Assembly: GCA_959018215.1 (NCBI GenBank)
Contig: CAUEKL010000010.1
Span: forward strand, 1-21,259
DNA: 21,259 nt
Direction: 5' to 3'
Source: an uncultured Gemmiger sp.
Lineage (GTDB): Bacteria > Bacillota > Clostridia > Oscillospirales > Ruminococcaceae
In this document: positions 1 to 7,043 of the stretch, one piece after another
Layout: every line of letters begins with the position of its first letter
How positions within the stretch are numbered: the stretch's first letter is position 1
The notes under the pieces: model-generated
What the model was told of the DNA's origin: nothing
Seen by the model: only the letters and a program-made list of their open reading frames with translations
Database searches by the model: none
Program-made: the position numbers and the translations under genes

Positions 1-832
1 GGGTTCCACCGCCGTGTTCGGTCTGGCGCTGCCCCTGGGCGGGGCTTTGCTCCTGGCCCTGGCCCTTCTGGTTCCGGCCGCCCCCGGCACTTCCCGCAAA
101 CCGGGTCTGTGTGCATTGGCGGTGGGCGCCGTCACCCTGTTTGCCAGCACCCGGCTGTTCCCCTGGGTCTGGATGCCTGACCTGCCGGTTCTGGGAAATC
201 TTTTGGGCTCCATCCAGTTTCCCTGGCGTTTCCTGGGCCTGGCCACCATCGCCCTGACCCTGGCCACCCTGGCCGGGCTGCAGCAGCTGCAGCTGACCGG
301 CCGGAACACGGCGGCACGGGCCGCCGCTGCCGCCGTGGCGGCCCTGACTGCCTTCTTCTGCCTGACCTTCCTGCCGGAACAGGTCTCGCTGGACAACGCC
401 TCCTACGCCGGAGATGTTTCCCAGTTCATGCTGCGGCCGCCGTCCCATGTAACCACCACCCTGGACGACATGTATCTGCCCAAGGGCGCTGTTGAGAGCG
501 GCCTGGGCTTTGCCGCCGCCGAACCCGCCGACATCCGGGTGGAGCATATTGTGCGGGATGGCCGCACCACCACCGTCACCTGCTCCACCGGGGACGCGGA
601 AGGCTTTGTGGACCTGCCGCTGCTGTACTATCCCGGCTACCGCACCGACACCGGCACCCTGTATGCCTCGGAGCACGGGCTGGTGGGCCTGGCGGTGCCT
701 GCGGACTTTACCGGCACCGTCACGGTGACCTGGCAGGAGCCCAAGCGCTGGCTGGCCGCCGACCTGGTGTCCCTCCTCAGCCTGGTGGCCCTGGTTGGGC
801 AGACTGTGTACCGCCGCCGCAAAAAAGCATAA
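1..832 (+). CDS. YfhO/PTPS-related-like multipass membrane protein, 3' part
   Basis: The reading frame is open from the window edge (codons from base 2), so the N-terminus lies outside and the GTG at 14 is probably internal. The visible ~276 residues begin with two or three hydrophobic segments. They contain the LGSIQFPWRFLG motif that I associate with large membrane proteins of the YfhO or 6-pyruvoyl-tetrahydropterin-synthase-related families. A long, probably extracytoplasmic stretch follows, ending in a small beta-rich part (VDLPLLYYPGYRT...GTVTVTW). A final membrane helix (about LVSLLSLVALVGQTVY) is capped by the basic tail RRRKKA. These families are usually linked to cell-surface glycan or lipid-linked sugar work, but the reaction cannot be read from this fragment. 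It ends in TAA just before a strong terminator. Certainty is high for a membrane protein and moderate for the family. Confidence 0.7.
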   Translation, partial: GSTAVFGLALPLGGALLLALALLVPAAPGTSRKPGLCALAVGAVTLFASTRLFPWVWMPDLPVLGNLLGSIQFPWRFLGLATIALTLATLAGLQQLQLTGRNTAARAAAAAVAALTAFFCLTFLPEQVSLDNASYAGDVSQFMLRPPSHVTTTLDDMYLPKGAVESGLGFAAAEPADIRVEHIVRDGRTTTVTCSTGDAEGFVDLPLLYYPGYRTDTGTLYASEHGLVGLAVPADFTGTVTVTWQEPKRWLAADLVSLLSLVALVGQTVYRRRKKA

Positions 833-833
833 G

Positions 834-886
834 AAACTCCCCCGCGCCCTGTTCACAAGGCAGAACGCGGGGGAGTTTTTCTTTTA
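834..886 (+). terminator. Rho-independent terminator, probably bidirectional
   Basis: A perfect 13-bp stem (834-846 with 866-878, arm AAACTCCCCCGCG) has a 19-nt loop and is followed by a T-rich tract at 876-886. It starts 2 nt after the stop of the membrane protein gene. On the minus strand the stem is followed by TTCTTATGCTTTTTT, so it may also stop the convergent minus-strand operon ending at 896. Confidence 0.88.
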
Positions 887-895
887 TCCCAGGCT

Positions 896-2422
896 TTATT
901 GCCAGATCCAGCAGTAGGTGTTCATCTCCCGCTGCTGCTGGGGCGTCAGGTCCATGGTCAGCAGTTCCTGCCGCAGGCCGTCGGCCAGTTTCGGCCGGCC
1001 GTAGGCACAGTCGATGAGCAGGTCCCAGTCCAGTTCGGCCGCGGTGCCCGCCCGCACCCGGTCCAGATGGTCGTTGACGCAGAGGCTCTCCACATCCACG
1101 GCGCAGAGCACACAGAAGCTCACCATCCCCGCCAGTACCCAGATGCGCACCGCGGGCAGTTTCCGCCACAGCCGCAGCAGGGCCAGCAGGGCGGCCAGCC
1201 CCAGCACCGCCAGGCACCAGGCAGAGATGACCCGCCGGGGCGTCAGCCCCCACAGCCGGATGTACACCCCCAGCTTGGCGGCGCCCAGCCCCACGAACCC
1301 CAGCCCGAAGGCGCAGAACACCGTGAGCAGAATCCGGCGGCGGCCGGGGCGGTCCACCGGGTCAGGGCTGAGAAGATGCAGCACCGCCAGCACGGCGAAG
1401 TCCAGCACCAGCACCCGGCACAGTTCCCAGAAGCCTTCCACCGCGAACTTGGAGGCCTCCACCGCTTCCAGAGGGGAAGGCGCCCCCAGGGCGGCGGCGA
1501 ACTCGGCGCACTGCACCCCGAAGAAGAGGGCATACACCGCGCACAGCGCCCCCACCGCCAGGTTGGCGGTGATGTGGGGCAGACGGGGCAGCTGGCCCAG
1601 GCCCCGGTAAAACCGTTCTTCGGCCAGGGGCGGGTCGGTGCGGCACAGGCCGCCCCCCACCAGCCCGAAGAGCCACATGCCCACCGGGATGGAGCAGATA
1701 AGGTACACCAGTTCCACCCCATTCCACTGCCAGCGCAAAGGATGGAGCAGACCTTCCACCAGTCGGGCAAAGGCGGCATCCGCGGCGGAAAGCTGGGCGG
1801 CTGCATACCAGGCCAGTACCAGGGCCAGCATCACCCCGACGAGCACCTCCGCCGCCCGGCGGCGGGAGCGCACCCGCCCTTTCAGGCAGGCTTTGGCCCC
1901 GGCCCACAGGGAGCGCAGCCGCAGGAAGATACCGGTCCAGGGCAGCACGAACACCCCCGCCAGGCCGTCTACCGCCACCATGGTGTTGGCCCTGCCCGCA
2001 GCCTGCATACCGGTGCGGCAAAGGACAAAATACACCGCCGTCAGGTGCCAGACCAGCATCTGCCAGAGCTGGAGCACGTCGGCGTGGAGGCCGTACACCC
2101 CCAGGGCCACACTCTGGGCCAGCCAGCAGGCCCCCCAGAACCAGGTTTCCCGGCTGCCTTTGCGGCCCAGAGCCCGGCTGAACAGTTCCACCCCCGCCAT
2201 GAACAGCACCGCAAAGACGGTGCAGGCGGCTCCCCGCAGGGAGCCCATGAGCACATATTTGGTGTAGTACCAGGCCAGGGGATAGCTGAGCACCGCCGCC
2301 GCGCCCCACAGAAGGGGGCTGCCGGGCAAAGGCCGGAAGGGGGCCGGTGCCGCTGCGGGCAGATTTTGGGGTGCACTTGAATAGAGGGGACGCGCCGCGC
2401 CCTCTTTGTAATTATATTCCAT
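896..2422 (-). CDS. DUF4173/DUF4153-like multipass membrane protein
   Basis: The 508-residue protein is very hydrophobic, with about ten or more predicted membrane segments after a Pro/Ala-rich cytoplasmic N-terminus of roughly 35 residues. The stretch FAVEGFWELCRVLVLDF and the later KLGVYIRLWGLTPRRVISAW resemble conserved parts of DUF4173 (GFwqL..., YI..YGLT..R). DUF4153 is the neighbouring possibility. The C-terminal ~60 residues are polar and probably soluble. The function of the family is unknown. The start ATG at 2422 is preceded by GAGGG about 8 nt upstream. It is the third gene of a DUF2975-XRE-DUF4173 operon, 30 nt after the regulator. I infer a membrane partner regulated by, or signalling to, the small XRE protein. 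Confidence 0.72.
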   Translation of the reverse strand: MEYNYKEGAARPLYSSAPQNLPAAAPAPFRPLPGSPLLWGAAAVLSYPLAWYYTKYVLMGSLRGAACTVFAVLFMAGVELFSRALGRKGSRETWFWGACWLAQSVALGVYGLHADVLQLWQMLVWHLTAVYFVLCRTGMQAAGRANTMVAVDGLAGVFVLPWTGIFLRLRSLWAGAKACLKGRVRSRRRAAEVLVGVMLALVLAWYAAAQLSAADAAFARLVEGLLHPLRWQWNGVELVYLICSIPVGMWLFGLVGGGLCRTDPPLAEERFYRGLGQLPRLPHITANLAVGALCAVYALFFGVQCAEFAAALGAPSPLEAVEASKFAVEGFWELCRVLVLDFAVLAVLHLLSPDPVDRPGRRRILLTVFCAFGLGFVGLGAAKLGVYIRLWGLTPRRVISAWCLAVLGLAALLALLRLWRKLPAVRIWVLAGMVSFCVLCAVDVESLCVNDHLDRVRAGTAAELDWDLLIDCAYGRPKLADGLRQELLTMDLTPQQQREMNTYCWIWQ

Positions 2423-2452
2423 AGTATTACCCTCTGTATAATTTCAGGTGTA

Positions 2453-2674
2453 TCAGCCGTCGACCCCGTCATCGGGCCGGTATTCCAGCAGGTCGCCGGG
2501 CTGGCAGTCCAGTTCCCGGCACAGGGCTTCCAGGGTGGTGAACCGCACCGCCTTGGCCTTGTTGTTTTTCAGAATGGACAGATTGGCGGGGGTGATGCCG
2601 ATCTTTTCGGCCAGCTCTCCCGCGCCCATATGGCGCCGGGCCATCATCACGTCCAGATTCACGTATATGGACAT
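2453..2674 (-). CDS. Small XRE-family (YozG-like) transcriptional regulator
   Basis: The 73-residue protein is almost entirely one Cro/CI-type helix-turn-helix domain. Residues about 17-66 (GAGELAEKIGITPANLSILKN... through LEALCRELDCQPGDLLEY) carry the usual five-helix pattern, and the LDCQPGDLLEY ending is typical of YozG-like regulators. No ligand or oligomerisation domain is present. AAGGAG lies about 7 nt upstream of the ATG. It starts 12 nt after the DUF2975 gene, and this pairing recurs widely in Firmicutes. It probably autoregulates the three-gene operon; the operator is unknown. Confidence 0.88.
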   Translation of the reverse strand: MSIYVNLDVMMARRHMGAGELAEKIGITPANLSILKNNKAKAVRFTTLEALCRELDCQPGDLLEYRPDDGVDG

Positions 2675-2686
2675 CCGCCTTCTCCT

Positions 2687-3166
2687 TTACACCGTCAGGT
2701 CCAGTTCATCCTTCATGTCCACAGCCTGGCGGAAGGCATTCATGATGACCCGGACGATCAGCGCCATGAACCCGGCGCACAGTCCCAGGGAAAAGACAAA
2801 GGGCAGCCGCAGCGCCAGCCCGGCGGGGGTGCACAGGAAGGCCGCCCCGGCGCAGCACCAGCTGATGCGCCACAGGGCGGTGACGTTTTCCCGCACAAAA
2901 ACGGCCCCCTTCTGCACCCGGCCCAGGAACCGGTAGAGGTTGTACAGGGTGGCAAAGGCCAGCACCGCGCACACGTACCCCAGCCCCAGCAGCCCCATAC
3001 GCAAAGCGCCCAGGGCGGCGCTGCCGGTGTAGTCCCGCAGGGCCCAGTTCACCAGCTGGGGGCCGCACCACACCATCAGCAGGCAGATGCCCCCCATGCA
3101 CAGGGTGCTGAACTGGCTTAAGGCGATGCTCTTGTCCCGCCCGGGAACGGGAGAGTTCTTCGGCAT
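2687..3166 (-). CDS. DUF2975-family four-helix membrane protein
   Basis: The 159-residue protein has four predicted membrane helices (about 19-41, 54-76, 99-120 and 121-145). Between helices 2 and 3 is the cytoplasmic stretch VQKGAVFVRENVTALWRISW, which matches the DUF2975 hallmark (VF..EN...LR.I). A typical DUF2975 protein is 150-170 residues, so it is full length. Function is unknown; these proteins nearly always sit beside a small XRE regulator, as here. It is the first gene of the operon, behind the promoter at 3201-3229, and GGGGAAG precedes the ATG by 5 nt. Confidence 0.85.
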   Translation of the reverse strand: MPKNSPVPGRDKSIALSQFSTLCMGGICLLMVWCGPQLVNWALRDYTGSAALGALRMGLLGLGYVCAVLAFATLYNLYRFLGRVQKGAVFVRENVTALWRISWCCAGAAFLCTPAGLALRLPFVFSLGLCAGFMALIVRVIMNAFRQAVDMKDELDLTV

Positions 3167-3200
3167 ACGATCTTCCCCTTTCTCCTTTCAGCTTAGCACT

Positions 3201-3229
3201 ACCATACCACAGGCCATATCGTTTTGCAA
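3201..3229 (-). promoter_or_regulatory. Sigma-A-type promoter of the DUF2975-XRE operon
   Basis: On the minus strand TTGCAA (3224-3229) and TATGGT (3201-3206) are separated by exactly 17 nt. The transcript would start about 28 nt upstream of the DUF2975 ATG at 3166. The surrounding intergenic DNA is distinctly T/A-rich compared with the genes. Confidence 0.65.
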
Positions 3230-3284
3230 GTGTTTTTTATCGTTTTTCAATAAATTCTTTTCGTTTTTCAGTTTGTGCGGGCAC

Positions 3285-3311
3285 AAAAAAGGCCCACCGG
3301 CAAGGGTGGGC
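3285..3311 (-). terminator. Rho-independent terminator of the HD-GYP/Hpt/kinase operon
   Basis: Read on the minus strand, a 7-bp GC stem (3305-3311 with 3292-3298, arm GCCCACC) with a 6-nt loop is followed by a short GCC-like spacer base and six T residues (complement of 3285-3290). It lies about 30 nt beyond the kinase stop codon. Confidence 0.8.
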
Positions 3312-3339
3312 GCATTTTCTGCGGTCAGGTTTTCGGTTG

Positions 3340-3942
3340 TCAGAAGTCCCCGGTGCCGGTATCCACCAGGAAGTCGGCTTTTTCCTCAATGCCGTAAGCG
3401 CGGAAGTACCCCTCCTCCAGGGGGATCCACCGGGCCAGGAACATGGGGAAGCGGTCTCCCTCCCGGGCCCGCAGACGGTCTTCCCGGCAGGGTTCGGGGC
3501 AGGTCACAAAGACGGTCAGGTCGTACCCGCCCAGGGCCGGATGGTGGCTGTAACTGCCTTCCAGGATCACCAGGTGTCCCGCAGGCAGGGGCGTCTCGTC
3601 CCCGAAGGTATCGTCATGGCAGTGGTAGGGGCGGCTGAGTCCGTCCTGTCCGGCCCGCAGGGGGTCCAGCACCTCGGCCCGCAGCCGGGCAAAGTCCATG
3701 TTGGCCCCCGGGGTCTGCTCCCAGTTTTCCGGGCGGCGGGCAAAGGGCAGGTAGTAGTCGTCGGTGTGCACCACCGGGCAGCCGAAGGCACAACCCAGGG
3801 TGGTACCCAGGGCAGTCTTGCCGCTGCCGCACCGCCCGTCCAGGGCCACCAGGACGGTTTTGCCCGAGCGGGCCAGCCCCTGCATCCGCTGGTACAGGGC
3901 CGCCGGCACCATGCCCGGGCCGGCCTTCACCCGGGTGCTCAT
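3340..3942 (-). CDS. Uridine-kinase-like P-loop nucleoside kinase
   Basis: The 200-residue protein carries a clear Walker A motif, GRCGSGKT (residues 36-43), after a hydrophobic strand (TVLVALD). It also has HTDDYYLP (59-66), the usual substrate-side acidic motif, and a Walker B-like strand ending in VILEGSYS. The N/MDFARLRAEVLDPLRAG segment and the EGSYSHHP ending match the uridine kinase-type family of small P-loop kinases. The true substrate cannot be told; pantothenate kinase-like or unannotated nucleoside kinases are alternatives. I chose the ATG at 3942 over an in-frame GTG at 3960. The ATG overlaps the stop of the Hpt gene as ATGA, which is typical translational coupling. It is the last gene of the operon, ending about 30 nt before a terminator. 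Confidence 0.82.
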   Translation of the reverse strand: MSTRVKAGPGMVPAALYQRMQGLARSGKTVLVALDGRCGSGKTALGTTLGCAFGCPVVHTDDYYLPFARRPENWEQTPGANMDFARLRAEVLDPLRAGQDGLSRPYHCHDDTFGDETPLPAGHLVILEGSYSHHPALGGYDLTVFVTCPEPCREDRLRAREGDRFPMFLARWIPLEEGYFRAYGIEEKADFLVDTGTGDF

Positions 3943-4289
3943 TGGGTGATGGCCGCGCACAGGGCGGTGTACATCCGGTCCAGTTCGGGCATCATGGCCA
4001 CGGCGCCCTCCCAGTCGTCCGCCCGGAAGGCCGCCACCTGGCGGGTGAGCAGCTCAAACAGGGCGGTCATGGACAGGTTGCCGCACACCCCTTTCAGGGT
4101 ATGGGCGGCGGTGAGGGCCCCTTCCTTGTCCCCGGCGGCGATGGCCGCCGTCAGCCGGTCATGGTTGGGGTCCGCCGGGAACTTGGCCAGAAAACGCTCC
4201 AGCAGCGCCTCGTTGTTCATAAACCGGTCCAGGGCGCCGGTCAGGTCCAGGCCCGCCTCGGTCAGCCGCTGTTTGCGTGCAGCATCCAT
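3939..4289 (-). CDS. Histidine phosphotransfer (Hpt) domain protein
   Basis: The 116-residue protein is a stand-alone four-helix Hpt domain. The phosphorylatable histidine is His63 in AAHTLKGVCGNLSM (61-74), a near-exact match to the Hpt signature (HxLKGxxxxLG). No kinase, REC or membrane segment is attached. Such proteins shuttle phosphate between a hybrid histidine kinase and a response regulator, or act as brakes on it. The start ATG is only 2 nt downstream of the stop of the REC-HD-GYP gene. Its ribosome binding site (AGGAGG) lies inside the end of that gene, so the two proteins are probably made together. The neighbouring REC domain is the obvious partner, but that is inference. Confidence 0.9.
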   Translation of the reverse strand: MDAARKQRLTEAGLDLTGALDRFMNNEALLERFLAKFPADPNHDRLTAAIAAGDKEGALTAAHTLKGVCGNLSMTALFELLTRQVAAFRADDWEGAVAMMPELDRMYTALCAAITQ

Positions 4290-4291
4290 GC

Positions 4292-5386
4292 TTAGTCCTC
4301 CTTCTGCTGTTCATACAGTTGATGCAGGCGGGGTTCCACCGCAAAAAAGGCTTCCAGCAGGTCGGGATTGAACACCCCGCACTGCCCGGTGCGGATCATT
4401 TCCAGCACCGTTTGCCGGTCAAAGGCTTTCTTGTACACCCGCTTGCAGCTCAAAGCGTCGTACACGTCCGCCAGGGACACCACCTGGGCCCAGATGGAGA
4501 TCTCGTTGCCCTTGAGCCCGTCGGGATAGCCCCGGCCGTCCCACCGTTCATGGTGGTGGCGGGCGATGTCGTAGGCGTAGGGATAGGCTTCATTCTCCCG
4601 CAGCTGGGGGATGCGCTCCAGCATTTCGGCCCCCCGGACGGTGTGGGTCTTCATGACCTCAAATTCTTCGGGGGTGAGTTTGCCGGGCTTGTTCAGGATG
4701 GCGTCCGGAATGGCGATCTTGCCCACATCGTGCATGATGGAGGCGGTGGCGATGAGCTCGATCTCGGCAGGGCTGATGCCCTGACCCAGGGGGGTATCGG
4801 TGAGCAGCATCTTGGTGATGTGGTGGATGCGCTGGACATGCTCCCCGGACTCCCCGTCCCGGAACTCGATGGCGGTGGACAGGGCTTCCAGCATGCCCAT
4901 GTTCAGCTCGGCGATCTGCCGGGCCCGGCGCATGAGCTCGGACTGCTGGATCTCCACCGTGTTGCTCAGGCGGCGGCGGGCCTCAAACAGTTCCACCACC
5001 GACTGCACCCGCCGCAGCACCACATAAGGCACCACCGGCTTGCTGATCACGTCCATGACCCCCAGGCGGTAGGCTTCCCGCATGACTTCGTCCCGGGCTT
5101 CGGCAGTGATGAGAAAGACCGGCAGCTTCTGCAGCAGTCCCTGTTCGCTGAGCTTGTGCAGCACCTGCAGGCCGTCCATCTCGGGCATGACCACGTCCAG
5201 CAGCACGGCACTGAAATCCTCCGGCCCTGCCAGGATGGCCTCCAACCCCCGGCGGCCGTTCTCCGCTTCCTGGATGGGATAGTAAGGTGCGAACAGATTG
5301 TCCAAAATTGCGCGGTTGAATTCGTCATCATCCACAATCAGCAGGGTACGATGGTCTCCCGCGCCGTGCCGGTTCTGTTCTTCCAT
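4292..5386 (-). CDS. Response regulator with HD-GYP domain (probable c-di-GMP phosphodiesterase)
   Basis: Residues about 13-135 form a REC receiver domain with the acidic pocket DDD (19-21), phospho-acceptor Asp64 in LLDVVMPEMDG, switch Thr94 and Lys116. A helical, probably coiled-coil linker (about 130-160) leads to an HD-GYP domain. This keeps the metal-binding HD (219-220, MHDVGK), HH (278-279) and the signature DGRGYP (283-288), so it should be catalytically competent. HD-GYP proteins hydrolyse c-di-GMP, and some act on other cyclic dinucleotides. There is no DNA-binding domain, so the output would be enzymatic. AAGGAGG lies 7 nt upstream of the ATG. It heads a three-gene operon with Hpt and a kinase. 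No histidine kinase is adjacent. Confidence 0.93.
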   Translation of the reverse strand: MEEQNRHGAGDHRTLLIVDDDEFNRAILDNLFAPYYPIQEAENGRRGLEAILAGPEDFSAVLLDVVMPEMDGLQVLHKLSEQGLLQKLPVFLITAEARDEVMREAYRLGVMDVISKPVVPYVVLRRVQSVVELFEARRRLSNTVEIQQSELMRRARQIAELNMGMLEALSTAIEFRDGESGEHVQRIHHITKMLLTDTPLGQGISPAEIELIATASIMHDVGKIAIPDAILNKPGKLTPEEFEVMKTHTVRGAEMLERIPQLRENEAYPYAYDIARHHHERWDGRGYPDGLKGNEISIWAQVVSLADVYDALSCKRVYKKAFDRQTVLEMIRTGQCGVFNPDLLEAFFAVEPRLHQLYEQQKED

Positions 5387-5418
5387 TCCGGGCCCTCCTT
5401 TTTGTATGGTCTGGTTCC

Positions 5419-5447
5419 AGTATACTCAACTCCGGCCAAAATCACAA
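5419..5447 (-). promoter_or_regulatory. Promoter of the REC-HD-GYP operon
   Basis: On the minus strand TTGTGA (5442-5447) and TATACT (5419-5424) are spaced exactly 17 nt apart. The predicted start lies about 25 nt before the ATG at 5386, leaving a short leader that holds the AAGGAGG site. Confidence 0.72.
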
Positions 5448-5470
5448 GGTCTTTTGGGCGGGAAGCACAA

Positions 5471-5512
5471 AACCGGAACGGGACCCTGCCTGAGCAAAGT
5501 CCCGTCCCGGTT
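5471..5512 (-). terminator. Hairpin ending the pst-phoU operon
   Basis: A 14-bp stem with one mismatch (5471-5484 with 5499-5512, arms AACCGGAACGGGAC and GTCCCGTCCCGGTT) lies about 80 nt beyond the phoU stop. On the minus strand it runs into a short TTTTGTG stretch, so the U-tract is weak. It sits between phoU and the HD-GYP promoter, which fits a terminator separating the two operons. The rest of 5513-5591 shows nothing I can assign. Confidence 0.6.
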
Positions 5513-5591
5513 GGTATAGGAAAAATAAGAGAATGGCGTTGTTCTGCGCGGCTCCATAAGAAATGATGTCACCTGCGCTTTTGCGTGCGTA

Positions 5592-6266
5592 TCACACGAT
5601 CTTGCGGGATTTGTGTACGCCGGTCTTGAGGAACTCCACCCACTCGGCCACGTTCACCGCGTGGTCGCCCAGACGTTCCAGATACTTGGTGATCATGAAC
5701 AGGTCCAGGGCAGTCTCGGCCTCGTTGGGGTGTCCGGCAATGTAATGGGCGATCTCGCCGCTGATGCGGTTGAAGGAAGCATCGGCCACGTCGTCCTTGG
5801 CAATGACCTCGGCGGCGCTGGCCAGGTCCACCTGCACATAGGCGCCGATGGCCTGCTTGACCATCTTGAGCACCAGGTCGCCCATGCGGTAGATGTCCTC
5901 CATGACGCCCACGGTGGACGCGGTGTCCACATGCAGGTGCAGGATGATCTCCGCAATGTCGGAAGCCTGGTCGGCGATGCGCTCGATGTCGGTGACCATC
6001 TTCAGGGCGGTGGACACCTTGCGCAGGTCGCTGGCCACCGGCTGCTGGCGCAGGAACAGGGTCAGGCAGCGGTGTTCCACCTCGTGCTCGGCGGCGTCGA
6101 TCTCATTGTCCCGGGCAATGACGCTGCGGGCCAGTTCGATGTCCCCGGTCTTGAGGGCGGTAAGGGCGCTCTCGATGGCGCCGCCCGCCGAATGGCCCAT
6201 CCGGGCCAGCATGGTATCCAGCTGCAACAGCTCTTCGTCGTAAATCTTGCGGCTGCTGGTAGGCAT
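5592..6266 (-). CDS. phoU: Phosphate transport system regulator PhoU
   Basis: The 224-residue protein is the normal PhoU length and is all helical, with the duplicated three-helix PhoU fold. Each repeat carries the metal-cluster-type acidic motif, seen around ARDNEIDAAEHEVEHRC in the first half and AKDDVADASFNRI in the second. PhoU links the Pst transporter to the PhoR kinase and represses the Pho response when phosphate is plentiful. It also limits Pst uptake. It is the last gene of the pst operon, 18 nt after pstB, with GGGGGAG upstream of the ATG. A PhoR-type kinase is encoded in the same cluster, so the full signalling route is present locally. Confidence 0.95.
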   Translation of the reverse strand: MPTSSRKIYDEELLQLDTMLARMGHSAGGAIESALTALKTGDIELARSVIARDNEIDAAEHEVEHRCLTLFLRQQPVASDLRKVSTALKMVTDIERIADQASDIAEIILHLHVDTASTVGVMEDIYRMGDLVLKMVKQAIGAYVQVDLASAAEVIAKDDVADASFNRISGEIAHYIAGHPNEAETALDLFMITKYLERLGDHAVNVAEWVEFLKTGVHKSRKIV

Positions 6267-6284
6267 ATGGTATCTCCCCCTTTA

Positions 6285-7043
6285 TCAGCCGAAACGGCCG
6301 GAAATGTAATCTTCGGTGCGCTTGTCCACGGGCGTGGCAAAGACCTGCTCGGTGGGGCCCATCTCCACCAGTTCGCCCAGCAGGAAGAAGGCTGTCTTGT
6401 CCGAAATACGGGCCGCCTGCTGCATGTTGTGGGTAACGATGATGATGGTGTAGTCCTTTTTCAGGTCCATGGCCAGCTCTTCCACCTTGGAGGTGGAGAT
6501 GGGGTCCAGGGCGCTGGTGGGTTCGTCCATCAGCAGCACTTCGGGCTCCACGGCCAGGGCGCGGGCGATGCAAAGACGCTGCTGCTGGCCGCCGGACATG
6601 CCCAGGGCGCTCTTGTTCAGCCGGTCCTTGACCTCGTCCCAGATAGCGGCGCCCCGCAGGCTCTTTTCCACGATCTCGTCCAGCTGGGCCTTGCTGCGCA
6701 CCCCGTGGGTGCGGGGGCCGTAGGCGATGTTGTCGTAGATGCTCATGGGGAAGGGGTTGGGCTTCTGGAAGACCATGCCCACCCGCTTGCGCAGGACGTT
6801 CACGTCCATCTTGTCCTTGTAGATGTCCACGCCGTCCAGCTTGATGTCGCCGGAGATGCGGCAGCCTTCCACCAGGTCGTTCATCCGGTTCAGGCTCTTG
6901 AGAAAGGTGGACTTGCCGCAGCCGGAAGGTCCGATAAAGGCGGTGATCTCTTTTTCGGGGATGGAGATATTGATGTTTTTCAGCGCATGGAAGTTGCCGT
7001 AGTACAAGTCCATGTTGGAGACTTCAAATTTATTCATCGTCAC
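6285..7043 (-). CDS. pstB: Phosphate ABC transporter ATP-binding protein PstB
   Basis: The 252-residue ABC ATPase has Walker A GPSGCGKST (38-46), a Q-loop in VFQKPNPFPMSIYDNIAYG, ABC signature MSGGQQQRLCIARAL (149-163), Walker B VLLMDEP (169-175) and the switch His205. The N-terminal DLYYGNFHALKNI and the PNPFPMSIYDN block are diagnostic of PstB within ABC proteins. It powers phosphate import through PstC and PstA. Start choice is open. The GTG at 7043, directly abutting the pstA stop, has AGGAA about 6 nt upstream. An ATG at 7037 (MNKFEV...) is 12 nt from the same site and would shorten the protein by two residues. Confidence 0.96.
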   Translation of the reverse strand: MTMNKFEVSNMDLYYGNFHALKNINISIPEKEITAFIGPSGCGKSTFLKSLNRMNDLVEGCRISGDIKLDGVDIYKDKMDVNVLRKRVGMVFQKPNPFPMSIYDNIAYGPRTHGVRSKAQLDEIVEKSLRGAAIWDEVKDRLNKSALGMSGGQQQRLCIARALAVEPEVLLMDEPTSALDPISTSKVEELAMDLKKDYTIIIVTHNMQQAARISDKTAFFLLGELVEMGPTEQVFATPVDKRTEDYISGRFG

